Origin: MGBC120314 sp051880495
GTDB lineage: Bacteria > Bacillota > Clostridia > Lachnospirales > Lachnospiraceae
Reading direction: 5' to 3'
Length of the DNA: 64,000 nt
Assembly: GCA_051880495.1 (NCBI GenBank)
Contig: JBJEOB010000050.1
Coordinates: 3,048 to 67,047 of the forward strand
The translations under genes and the position numbers were made by a program. Every line of letters begins with the position of its first letter. The first letter of the stretch is position 1. The notes under the pieces are model-generated. The model worked only from the letters and a program-made list of their open reading frames with translations. It had not been told where the DNA came from and made no database searches. Positions 34,280 through 42,326 of the stretch are shown in pieces.

Positions 34280-35674
34280 ATGAGATGTTATCAGTGTAAC
34301 AGCCCGCTCACAGATGAAGATTTCTGTGTAAAATGTGGTGCAGACGTTACGGTCTATAAGATGGTTGCAAAGACATCGAATTCCTACTACAATCTTGGAC
34401 TAGCCAAGGCTCAGGTAAGGGATTTGACAGGTGCAATAAACTGTCTTAAGACCAGTTTGAGATTAAATAAGAATAATATTAAGGCAAGAAACCTTCTTGG
34501 TCTGGTTTATTACGAGATGGGCGAAGTGGTTGAGGCTCTGGCCCAGTGGGTTATAAGCCGTAACCTTAAGCCGGAGAAAAACGCCGCAAGCGTTTATATA
34601 CGTAAGATTCAGTCGAATCAGAACAAGTTTGAGGCGATGAACCAGACTGTAAAGAAATATAATCAGGCGCTTCATCATGCAAAGTCGCAGAATTATGATC
34701 TTGCGGTAATTCAGTTAAAGAAAATTCTTGCGACCAATCCGAGAATGATTAAGGCGCAGCAGCTTCTTGCACTGCTTTTGATGAAGGATGGAGATTTTGC
34801 AAGAGCAAAAAAACATCTTAAGCAGTCTCTTAAGATAGACAAGAACAACACAATTTCACAGAGATTCCTGTATGAAATTGAATTGCAGGAATACGAGCTG
34901 GCGAAGGAGGAAACGGATACATTTCTTCCTAAAAAGAAAAAGACGGTTATTGACAATAAGCCGCTTAGCGGCAATGATGTAATAATGCCGCCTACAACAT
35001 ACAAGGAGCCAAGTAACGGCGCAATAACAGTAATCAATATACTTATAGGTGTTGTTCTCGGTGCGGCAATAATCTGGTTCTTTATCATGCCTGCAAGGCT
35101 TCAGAGCCAGATGCAGGGATATAACAAGACGCTTACGGATTACAGTGAGCAGCTGTCTAACAGAAATGCTGAGAATCAGATTCTGAATGAGCAGATAGAG
35201 AAACTGGAAAAAACAGTAGAGAGCCTCGAACATGCTTCGGAAAATATAGGCGTCACTGTCGATAATGTCGGATATTATGATTCGATTATTGCCGGAGCAT
35301 ATGCATATATGACGGGTGATAAGATAAAGGCAGCGGAAGAAGTGGTAGGTATTGACATGACACAGGTTGATCAGGCAGTCGGTATCAGTGTGTACAATCT
35401 GATAAAGGATGAGTGCTTTGATGAAGCGGCTACAACGCTTTTCCAGGAAGCAAGAGAAAATTATGGAAACAATGAGTACAACAAGGCTATTACGGCATTC
35501 GAACGCTGTGTAAGACTCAAGCCGGACTATGTAGAAGCATATTATTATCTGGCAGGCTCGTATGACAAGCTTAAGGAAACAGAGAAGGCCAAGGAATATT
35601 ATCAGATTATTCTTGAGCAGTTCCCTGACAGCTTCTATGCAAATGATGCCAAGGCATATGTAAATAACCATTAG
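34280..35674 (+). CDS. Zinc-ribbon/TPR membrane protein
   Basis: A 464-residue scaffold-type protein. The N-terminal zinc ribbon has CYQC and CVKC (residues 3-19). TPR helices follow (about 34-100 and 130-215), then a Lys-rich linker, one membrane helix (about 252-275), a coiled coil (about 285-325) and C-terminal TPR repeats (about 390-455). The membrane helix therefore puts TPR domains on both sides of the membrane. Function is unknown; cell-envelope or sporulation scaffolding is a guess. It is the last gene of the folC operon. Confidence 0.82.
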   Translation: MRCYQCNSPLTDEDFCVKCGADVTVYKMVAKTSNSYYNLGLAKAQVRDLTGAINCLKTSLRLNKNNIKARNLLGLVYYEMGEVVEALAQWVISRNLKPEKNAASVYIRKIQSNQNKFEAMNQTVKKYNQALHHAKSQNYDLAVIQLKKILATNPRMIKAQQLLALLLMKDGDFARAKKHLKQSLKIDKNNTISQRFLYEIELQEYELAKEETDTFLPKKKKTVIDNKPLSGNDVIMPPTTYKEPSNGAITVINILIGVVLGAAIIWFFIMPARLQSQMQGYNKTLTDYSEQLSNRNAENQILNEQIEKLEKTVESLEHASENIGVTVDNVGYYDSIIAGAYAYMTGDKIKAAEEVVGIDMTQVDQAVGISVYNLIKDECFDEAATTLFQEARENYGNNEYNKAITAFERCVRLKPDYVEAYYYLAGSYDKLKETEKAKEYYQIILEQFPDSFYANDAKAYVNNH

Positions 35675-35697
35675 AAAAAAGTATAAGGTCACTAAGG

Positions 35698-35728
35698 AAG
35701 ATGATGGATTTGTTCCATCATCTTTTTT
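35698..35728 (+). terminator. Terminator of the folC operon
   Basis: A perfect 11-bp stem AAGATGATGGA (35698-35708) with TCCATCATCTT (35714-35724), loop TTTGT, then TTTTG, 23 bases after the TPR gene. Confidence 0.85.
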
Positions 35729-35734
35729 GTTTGA

Positions 35735-35935
35735 CAGGATTCGAGTGTGAAAAGCCAAATGGTTTAAATATATCCGTCAGCGTGCACAAAATTTATTAGA
35801 TGAGTGACTTATGTGCTACGGAGATGAAACTCAGCTGAGGTTCATCGCAGTGTTTAGCACATCGGAACGAAGAAATAAATTTTGTGCACGCTGACGAAGG
35901 AAATTTATTATTTGGCTTTTCACACCCGAATCCTG
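35735..35935. repeat. Foldback palindrome (about 200 bp) upstream of spoIIAA
   Basis: Outer arms 35735-35760 and 35910-35935 are inverted copies with one mismatch in 26. Inside, a perfect 23-bp pair starts with CGTCAGCGTGCAC on the left (about 35776-35798) and ends with GTGCACGCTGACG on the right (about 35873-35895). Further in, ATGTGCTA pairs with TAGCACAT, GATGAA with TTCATC, and CTCAGCTGAG is itself a palindrome at the tip. The whole element can fold into one hairpin. It has no ORF and occupies most of the 287-base gap between the TPR gene and spoIIAA. Confidence 0.8.
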
Positions 35936-35961
35936 ATAAAAATGTAAAAATGGAGGGGAAT

Positions 35962-36276
35962 ATGAGAAACATTATCATGCTTGATGGTGACAGGATGCTC
36001 ATCAAAATAACCGATGACCTGGATCACCATATCACAAAAGAATTAAAGGACCACATTGATGAAATGGTAGACAGGGGCGTAGTAAAAAATATCGCATTTG
36101 ATTTGTCTGCGACGGGATTTATGGATAGTGCGGGTATAGGACTTATCATGGGCCGCTACAAGAAAATCAATCCTTTAGGCGGAGAAATTACTGTAGTGGG
36201 CACAAATCCTGCAATAGAGCGGATAATCAGAATATCCGGTATTCATAAAATAATCAGAATGGAGATATCAGAATGA
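35962..36276 (+). CDS. spoIIAA: Anti-sigma F factor antagonist SpoIIAA
   Basis: STAS-domain protein that frees sigma F from SpoIIAB in the forespore. The 104-residue product has the phosphorylated Ser in GFMDSAGIGLIMGRY (about residues 54-68). ATG 35962 follows TGGAGGGG; a longer frame starting at 35884 would begin inside the foldback element and is rejected. It overlaps spoIIAB as ATGA. No clear sigma-H or Spo0A site could be placed, because the promoter region is taken up by the palindrome. Confidence 0.95.
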   Translation: MRNIIMLDGDRMLIKITDDLDHHITKELKDHIDEMVDRGVVKNIAFDLSATGFMDSAGIGLIMGRYKKINPLGGEITVVGTNPAIERIIRISGIHKIIRMEISE

Positions 36277-36695
36277 GAGATAGAATGAGGTTGGAATTTG
36301 ATAGTAATTCTTCAAATGAGAGTTTTGCAAGAGTAACGGTGGCGAGCTTTGTTGTAAGGCTTGACCCGACGATGGAGGAGTTGTCGGATATTAAAACGGC
36401 TGTGTCAGAGGCGGTAACGAACTGCGTTGTTCACGGATATGAAAACGGTGAAGGAATCATTTCAATCGAATGTTACATAGAGCAGAATGTGCTGACAGTT
36501 ATAGTAGAAGATAAGGGTGTAGGAATTGAAGATATAGATAAGGCGATGGAACCGCTGTATACAAGTAAACCGAGTGAAGACCGTGCCGGAATGGGATTTT
36601 CATTTATGGAAATATTTATGGACGAGCTGTCGGTAGAATCAAGTGTAGGTGTCGGAACAAAAATAACGATGAGAAAGAAGATAGAACGAAAATAG
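36273..36695 (+). CDS. spoIIAB: Anti-sigma F factor / kinase SpoIIAB
   Basis: GHKL-fold serine kinase that binds sigma F and phosphorylates SpoIIAA. The 140-residue product shows the N box EAVTNCVVHGYEN (about residues 47-59), the G1 box DKGVGIEDID and the G2-type MGFSFMEIFMD. Coupled to spoIIAA by a 4-base overlap, with GGAGA upstream. A second in-frame ATG at 36285 is possible. Confidence 0.95.
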   Translation: MRDRMRLEFDSNSSNESFARVTVASFVVRLDPTMEELSDIKTAVSEAVTNCVVHGYENGEGIISIECYIEQNVLTVIVEDKGVGIEDIDKAMEPLYTSKPSEDRAGMGFSFMEIFMDELSVESSVGVGTKITMRKKIERK

Positions 36696-36716
36696 TAAGG
36701 TAAGGGTGTGATTTTT

Positions 36717-37433
36717 ATGGATCATACGAAAGACCTGATAAAAAGAGCACTTGATGGAGATAAATGTGCAAGGGATACACTGGTTACGGAAAATATGGGG
36801 CTGGTGTACAGCTCGGCACGTAAATACACGGGAAGGGGATATGAAATGGAAGACCTGATACAGGTAGGCGTAATAGGTCTTATGAAGGGAATTGACAGAT
36901 TTGATTTAAATTTTGACGTAAAATTTTCAACATACGCAATGGTAATGATAGTAGGAGAAATCAAGCGTTTTTTAAGAGATGACGGAATGGTTAAGATATC
37001 AAGAAGCATAAAGGAAAATGGCATGAAAATCCGAAGGGCAAGAGAAGAGCTTAGCAATGAGCTTATGAGGGAACCGACAATTGAGGAGATTGCCCAAAAG
37101 GCTGAAATAACTCCTGAAGATGTTGTTGTCGCGCAGGAGGCATTGCAGGATGTGGAATCGATTCATAAAACCATTTATCAGTCAGATGGAAATGAGATAT
37201 ATCTTATTGACAGGATTTGTGGCGAGAAGGACGAAAAAGAAGAACTGCTTAACAATATGCTGGTAAAGAGTCTCATAAAGGATTTGCCGGAAAATGAACA
37301 GAAAATAATAAGAATGAGATATTATGAAAATAAGACACAGACTGAGGTTGCACGGGAATTCGGCATAAGCCAGGTGCAGGTAAGCAGGCTGGAAAAAAAG
37401 ATTCTCCTCTCAATGCGAAAGAAGATTGTTTAG
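36717..37433 (+). CDS. sigF: RNA polymerase sigma F factor
   Basis: First forespore-specific sigma factor. The 238-residue product has region 2 with YSSARKYTGRGYEMEDLIQVG and FDVKFSTYAMVMIVGEIKRF, region 3 (EPTIEEIAQKAE), and region 4 with RYYENKTQTEVAREFGISQV. An alternative GTG start lies at 36708; ATG 36717 follows AAGGTAAGGGTG. The order spoIIAA-AB-sigF is the standard spoIIA operon. Confidence 0.96.
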   Translation: MDHTKDLIKRALDGDKCARDTLVTENMGLVYSSARKYTGRGYEMEDLIQVGVIGLMKGIDRFDLNFDVKFSTYAMVMIVGEIKRFLRDDGMVKISRSIKENGMKIRRAREELSNELMREPTIEEIAQKAEITPEDVVVAQEALQDVESIHKTIYQSDGNEIYLIDRICGEKDEKEELLNNMLVKSLIKDLPENEQKIIRMRYYENKTQTEVAREFGISQVQVSRLEKKILLSMRKKIV

Positions 37434-37513
37434 CAATGTCATATTATGTTGTATTTATGAAAAACAGATAGTATAATAAAATTGACATAATATGGCAGAG
37501 AAGGGGATTTTAT

Positions 37514-38146
37514 ATGGAATTTTTGGAGAAGTTTAAGAGAACGGCAACTGTTTTTATTCTTATGCTTTTTACACTATTCGGGATATTAATAATGCTTGGC
37601 GGTCTGTTTGCTATTTTCGCATTCAAAGAGGTGATTGGCGGCATTGTTTTGATGTTTATCGGACTTGTGTTTTCGATGATAACAGGAATTCCGCTGATTA
37701 TTGTTGTGAAAGGTGACATACCGTTCTTTGAGAAGGCTTTATTTGGTTTCACATTATTTTTGGGAGCGGGACTTACCGTCGGAAGCATTTTTTATACTGT
37801 GTCTTCAGTGAAGTATGTGAAGAGCTCTGTACCGGTATCGGCAGAGGTTGTTTCGATATCAACATATCATGACAGGAAGGGAACCGAGAAACATGATGTT
37901 ACGGTATCCTATGAATATGATGGTGTCATTAATAAAGTTGCGATTAATTCATGGACGCCGGGTATGAAAGAGGGAGATATTATAACGGTATACCATCATG
38001 GGGATGCAGAAGGCAAGATTCGTGACAAAATGGAGCTTTGGGGCGTGCCGGCAATAATGCTTGCAATCGGTATATGCTTTATTTACGGAGGAATATATAA
38101 CCTGAAAAATTCGGTTTCTGATGTACGGGAAAATGAGGTGTATTAG
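37514..38146 (+). CDS. DUF3592-type membrane protein 1
   Basis: A 210-residue membrane protein with about four helices (12-35, 38-62, 72-95, 175-195) flanking an extracytoplasmic beta-rich domain of the DUF3592 type (about 100-170), with the pattern TYHDRKGTEKHDVTVSYEYDG and GDIITVYHHGD. Function unknown. It starts 80 bases after sigF with AAGGGGA upstream and is followed one base later by a paralogue. Confidence 0.75.
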   Translation: MEFLEKFKRTATVFILMLFTLFGILIMLGGLFAIFAFKEVIGGIVLMFIGLVFSMITGIPLIIVVKGDIPFFEKALFGFTLFLGAGLTVGSIFYTVSSVKYVKSSVPVSAEVVSISTYHDRKGTEKHDVTVSYEYDGVINKVAINSWTPGMKEGDIITVYHHGDAEGKIRDKMELWGVPAIMLAIGICFIYGGIYNLKNSVSDVRENEVY

Positions 38147-38147
38147 G

Positions 38148-38867
38148 ATGAAAGATAAAACAATAGAGAAATTAGTATTCGGAATATTTTTTGGAATAGG
38201 TATTGCAGTTATGTGTATCGGAATAGGTATTATGGCCAACTCAATACGCGTATCGGGCAAGGCTGTAGCCACAACTGCAACTATTTCAAGCATAGAAACA
38301 TACAGGGATTCTGATAATGAAATCAGACATAACGTTTTCATTTCATACGATGCAGAAGGACAAAGATTTGAAAATGTGATACTCGGCGAGTATTCATCCG
38401 GCATGTATGAAGGAAAAACAATTGAAATTAAGTATGTACCGGGTAATCCGGGAAAACCATACAGCAATGGTATTTTGTGGCTGGCACCTGTCATAGTTAT
38501 TGCACTGGGACTTATATTTGGAACGGTTGGCGGAATAGGACTTGGAGTACAGTTAGGAAAGGACAGAAAGAAATATATGCTCCTTAACAGCGGTAAATGT
38601 CTTCATGCAACTGTTGAGAGCATAAGCCTTAATACCAGCTACAGCGTAAATGGAAGACATCCGTTTGTTATTTTCTGTTCATATCGTGATGAGTATGAAA
38701 ATACGGTGTATCGTTTTAAGAGCGGGTATGTATGGGACGATCCTCAATATACAATGCCTGTCGGCTCTTTGATTGATGTGTATGTCAATCCGCAGGATTA
38801 CAGTAAATATTATGTGGATACTGAAACAGTATACGGTGATGGTACGCGTGTCGTTGATTACACCTAA
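38148..38867 (+). CDS. DUF3592-type membrane protein 2
   Basis: A 239-residue membrane protein related to the preceding one. It appears to contain two DUF3592-like beta domains: one between helices 1 and 2 (about residues 38-100, TYRDSDNEIRHNVFISYDAEG) and one at the C-terminus (about 150-230). ATG 38148 follows AAATGAGGTG, which lies in the end of the upstream gene. Function unknown; the pair looks like a local duplication. Confidence 0.75.
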   Translation: MKDKTIEKLVFGIFFGIGIAVMCIGIGIMANSIRVSGKAVATTATISSIETYRDSDNEIRHNVFISYDAEGQRFENVILGEYSSGMYEGKTIEIKYVPGNPGKPYSNGILWLAPVIVIALGLIFGTVGGIGLGVQLGKDRKKYMLLNSGKCLHATVESISLNTSYSVNGRHPFVIFCSYRDEYENTVYRFKSGYVWDDPQYTMPVGSLIDVYVNPQDYSKYYVDTETVYGDGTRVVDYT

Positions 38868-38870
38868 ATC

Positions 38871-38899
38871 TTGCATAAAAATTATTACTGTTGTAAAAT
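38871..38899 (+). promoter_or_regulatory. leuCD promoter
   Basis: TTGCAT (38871-38876), 17 bases, TAAAAT (38894-38899), 49 bases before leuC. No T-box or leucine leader was seen in the short leader. Confidence 0.7.
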
Positions 38900-38947
38900 G
38901 GTTAAAGCGTTTTATAAAGAAAAATTCAATTAAAGGAGATAGAGAAC

Positions 38948-40210
38948 ATGGGAATGACAATGACTCAGAAAATACTTGCAGCACATGCAGGGCTTAGCGA
39001 AGTTAAAGCCGGACAGCTTATTGAGGCCGACCTTGACCTTGTACTGGGTAATGATATTACTTCACCGGTTGCAATCCATGAGATGGATAAGATGAAGATT
39101 ACAACTGTATTTGATAAGGATAAAATAGCACTTGTTCCTGATCATTTTGTACCAAATAAGGATATTAAGTCAGCAGAACACTGTAAATGTGTAAGACAGT
39201 TTGCAGCAAAGCATGACATCACAAATTATTTTGAGGTTGGCCAGATGGGAATTGAGCATGCGCTCCTTCCGGAAAAAGGTCTCACAGTCGCAGGTGATGT
39301 TATTATAGGTGCAGATTCTCATACATGTACATATGGTGCACTCGGTGCATTCTCAACAGGTGTCGGTTCAACTGATATGGCAGCAGGCATGGCAACAGGC
39401 AAGGCTTGGTTTAAGGTGCCTTCAGCCATAAAGTTCGTGCTTACAGGTAAGCCGGCAAAATGGATAAGCGGTAAGGATATTATCCTTCACATCATCGGTA
39501 TGATTGGTGTTGACGGTGCATTATATAAATCTATGGAATTCGTTGGTGACGGCATTGCACATCTTACAATGGATGACAGATTTACAATAGCCAATATGGC
39601 AATTGAAGCCGGTGGAAAGAACGGAATCTTCCCGGTTGACGACCTTGCAAAGGAATATATGAAGGAGCACTCAAAGAGAGATTACGTGGTATACGAGGCA
39701 GATGAAGATGCTGAATATGATGAAGTATACACCATTGATCTTAGTACATTAAAGCCTACGGTTGCATTTCCTCATCTTCCTGAAAATACACATACAATCG
39801 ATGAGGTCGGCGATATCAAAATCGACCAGGTTGTTATCGGTTCATGTACAAACGGAAGATTGGATGACCTTAGAATTGCAGCAAAGATTCTTGAAGGAAA
39901 ACAGGTTGCGAAGGGACTGCGCGTTATCATTATTCCGGCGACACAGAAGATTTACCTTCAGGCAATCGAAGAAGGCCTTGTACAGACATTTGTAAATGCA
40001 GGTGCGGTAGTAAGCACATCTACATGCGGTCCGTGTCTTGGCGGATACATGGGTATTCTTGCAGAAGGCGAGAAATGTGTATCAACAACTAACCGTAACT
40101 TCGTGGGAAGAATGGGTCATGTTAATTCAGAGATTTATCTTGCAAGCCCGGCAGTTGCAGCAGCAAGTGCAATCACAGGCAGGATTTCATCTCCAAGTGA
40201 GATAATGTAA
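38948..40210 (+). CDS. leuC: 3-isopropylmalate dehydratase large subunit
   Basis: Aconitase-type subunit that isomerises 2- to 3-isopropylmalate in leucine synthesis. The 420-residue product is of the HacA/LeuC2 length class. Seen are DSHTCTYGALGAFSTGVGST, GSCTNGR (first cluster Cys) and STCGPCLGG (two cluster Cys) for the 4Fe-4S centre. Start ATG 38948 follows AAAGGAGATAGAGAAC. leuD follows after 13 bases. leuA and leuB are not in the window. Confidence 0.95.
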   Translation: MGMTMTQKILAAHAGLSEVKAGQLIEADLDLVLGNDITSPVAIHEMDKMKITTVFDKDKIALVPDHFVPNKDIKSAEHCKCVRQFAAKHDITNYFEVGQMGIEHALLPEKGLTVAGDVIIGADSHTCTYGALGAFSTGVGSTDMAAGMATGKAWFKVPSAIKFVLTGKPAKWISGKDIILHIIGMIGVDGALYKSMEFVGDGIAHLTMDDRFTIANMAIEAGGKNGIFPVDDLAKEYMKEHSKRDYVVYEADEDAEYDEVYTIDLSTLKPTVAFPHLPENTHTIDEVGDIKIDQVVIGSCTNGRLDDLRIAAKILEGKQVAKGLRVIIIPATQKIYLQAIEEGLVQTFVNAGAVVSTSTCGPCLGGYMGILAEGEKCVSTTNRNFVGRMGHVNSEIYLASPAVAAASAITGRISSPSEIM

Positions 40211-40223
40211 GGAGGATTCTAAG

Positions 40224-40709
40224 ATGCAGGCAAAAGGTACAGTTTTTAAATATGGTGACAATGTAGATACAGACGTTATTATTCCGGCAAGATATCTGAA
40301 TTCATCAGATCCTTCTGAACTTGCAACACATTGCATGGAAGATATCGATAAGGAATTTGTCAATAAAGTAAATAAGGGTGACATCATTGTTGCGAATAAG
40401 AATTTCGGATGCGGTTCATCAAGAGAACATGCTCCAATTGCAATAAAGGCAGCAGGTGTTTCGTGCGTAATCGCAGAGACATTTGCAAGGATTTTCTACC
40501 GTAACGCAATCAACATCGGTCTTCCAATCATTGAGTGTCCGGAAGCTGCAAAGGCAATTGAAGCCGGCGATGTGGTTGAAATCAATTTTGATACAGGCGT
40601 TATTACGGATGTAACAAAGAATACAAGCTATCAGGGTCAGGCATTCCCTGAATTCATGCAGAAAATCATCGCAGCAGAAGGTCTTATTAACTATATAAAT
40701 AACAAGTAG
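40224..40709 (+). CDS. leuD: 3-isopropylmalate dehydratase small subunit
   Basis: Partner of LeuC, 161 residues. It has the small-subunit motifs GDNVDTDVIIPARYL near the N-terminus and FGCGSSREHAPIA (about residues 67-79), which closes the active site. RBS AGGAGG. Coexpressed with leuC and directly followed by a peptidase gene with no ribosome binding site of its own in the 7-base gap. Confidence 0.96.
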   Translation: MQAKGTVFKYGDNVDTDVIIPARYLNSSDPSELATHCMEDIDKEFVNKVNKGDIIVANKNFGCGSSREHAPIAIKAAGVSCVIAETFARIFYRNAINIGLPIIECPEAAKAIEAGDVVEINFDTGVITDVTKNTSYQGQAFPEFMQKIIAAEGLINYINNK

Positions 40710-40716
40710 TATAAAA

Positions 40717-41409
40717 ATGTTAGGTGCTTTCAATATGGCATTACAAATTGCGATAAGTCTTATAATGTTTGTGGCAGGAGCAGCAGTATTTTCGCTTCTT
40801 AATGTGGTTATATACCGTCTGCCAAAGGACAGACCCACAGGTAAGAAAAGGAGCAAGGTAAGATGCGCACTGATTGACTTTTTAGGCGGTGTGCTTTCGG
40901 TTATTCTTACATTCAAATATGGATTTACATTAAGAACTTTGACAATATTCTTGTTTTTTTGTGTAATAACGGTTATTGCGTTTATCGATTTTGATACACT
41001 AAAGATTCCTCCGGTTCTTAATGTCTGCGTATTTATTATTGGTGTGATTTCAATCCGGACACTTGGAAATGCAGGCATTGCAGACAGAATTATCGGAATG
41101 TTTGCAATAAGCGTTCCTATGCTCATAGTAGCGGTGATCGTACCGGGAGGATTCGGCGGAGGAGATATTAAGCTGATGTTTGCAGCAGGATTTCTGCTGG
41201 GATTAAAGAGTACTGTGGCAGCATTTGTAATCGGACTTCTCACAGGGGCAGCCTATGGAATATGGCTGATGATTACACGCAGACAGAACCAAAAGGGACA
41301 TTTTGCATTTGGCCCGTTTCTATGCCTGGGAATGGCGATAGCGCTGTTTTGGGGCGACCGGATGGCTGACTGGTATATCAGATGTTTTATGGGAATAGTA
41401 ACTAAATAA
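40717..41409 (+). CDS. A24 prepilin-type peptidase, without the N-methylation domain Cys motifs
   Basis: Membrane aspartic peptidase that would process type IV pilin-like leaders. The 230-residue protein has about seven helices and the catalytic Asp motifs FIDFDTLKIP (about residues 88-97) and GGGDIKLMFAAG (about 147-158). The N-terminal FSLLNVVIYRLPKDRP recalls the start of full-length PilD, but the CxxC pairs are missing. No pilin or secretion genes are nearby. The start is uncertain: ATG 40717 has no good ribosome binding site, and 40735 is possible. Confidence 0.82.
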   Translation: MLGAFNMALQIAISLIMFVAGAAVFSLLNVVIYRLPKDRPTGKKRSKVRCALIDFLGGVLSVILTFKYGFTLRTLTIFLFFCVITVIAFIDFDTLKIPPVLNVCVFIIGVISIRTLGNAGIADRIIGMFAISVPMLIVAVIVPGGFGGGDIKLMFAAGFLLGLKSTVAAFVIGLLTGAAYGIWLMITRRQNQKGHFAFGPFLCLGMAIALFWGDRMADWYIRCFMGIVTK

Positions 41410-41422
41410 AATTTGAAAATGG

Positions 41423-41428
41423 TATAAT
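41423..41428 (+). promoter_or_regulatory. Extended -10 promoter of the DUF6033 gene
   Basis: TGGTATAAT (41420-41428): a consensus -10 with the TGN extension. No -35 consensus. Confidence 0.5.
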
Positions 41429-41502
41429 AATATCAGCAGAAGGTGCCGATATAAATAAGACAAAAGGATTTGTCTAATATGATTTCAAGGAGGAATAATT
41501 AT

Positions 41503-42228
41503 ATGGGAACAGATGCAGTTAATCAGGTATCCCAGACACAGGTATATGAGCAGTCATCAAATACCGGTGTGACAGCAGGGAAGACCATCGGTGAGCCGAA
41601 GCTTAGTGAAAAGGCTCAGAAGTACTACGAGTCACTTCAGAAAAAATACGGAAACATGGATTTTATTCTTGTCAGCAAGGACATGAAAGAAACCGCACAG
41701 GCACAGGCGGGCAAATATGCAAATCCTAACCGTATGGTAGTTCTGATTGATGAAGAGAAGATTGAACGCATGGCAACGGATGAGGCATACCGTAAGAAGT
41801 ATGAAGGCATAATAAGCGGCGCGACGGCACAGCTTGAACAGATGAAAGAAAGCATTATAAGCAGTGGCGCTAATGTGAAGACTTATGGTGTTCAGATAAA
41901 TGATGGCGGTAATACATCATTCTTTGCTGTAATCGACAAGTCGTTAGCTGACCAGAGAAAACGCATAGAAGCTAAGGCTGAGAAAAAGGCTGAAGAAAAG
42001 AAGAAGGCAGCTAAAGAAGAAAATGCGGAACGTTTAGAACGGCAGCGTGAAAAAAATAAGCCTGATAAGGTATCGGATAAGACGGATGAAGAGCTTGTAA
42101 CGGTTACGGCATCCTCAATTGAAGAGCTTATTAAGAAGATTAATGATACCGTTTATGCGGCTATGAGTGACACAACTGAGACTGAAGCAGAAAAGAAGAT
42201 AGGAAGAAGTATTGATTATACAGTATAA
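41503..42228 (+). CDS. DUF6033 family protein
   Basis: A 241-residue soluble protein of a family I recall from Lachnospiraceae (DUF6033); function unknown. The core KLSEKAQKYYESLQKKYGNM, LVSKDMKE and YANPNRMVVLIDEEKIERM is followed by a Lys/Glu/Ala-rich coiled coil (about 155-200). ATG 41503 is chosen because AAGGAGG is 9 bases upstream; an in-frame ATG 33 bases earlier lacks one. It stands alone. Confidence 0.82.
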   Translation: MGTDAVNQVSQTQVYEQSSNTGVTAGKTIGEPKLSEKAQKYYESLQKKYGNMDFILVSKDMKETAQAQAGKYANPNRMVVLIDEEKIERMATDEAYRKKYEGIISGATAQLEQMKESIISSGANVKTYGVQINDGGNTSFFAVIDKSLADQRKRIEAKAEKKAEEKKKAAKEENAERLERQREKNKPDKVSDKTDEELVTVTASSIEELIKKINDTVYAAMSDTTETEAEKKIGRSIDYTV

Positions 42229-42326
42229 TATTATTAACTATACGGGATGTGGCCGATAAAGGTTGCATCCTGTTTGCTTTTTATATATTATATTTGTATA
42301 AAATATATAAGGAGCTAAGTTTTGTG

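Noticed and set aside
34856..35758. A 300-codon open frame on the minus strand opposite the TPR gene
   Set aside because: It mirrors the reading frame of a strongly supported gene, gives a Cys/Ile/Leu-rich product without domains and has no ribosome binding site.
40419..41243. A 274-codon minus-strand frame over leuD and the A24 peptidase
   Set aside because: Spans two convincing genes in antisense; no start signals or domain.
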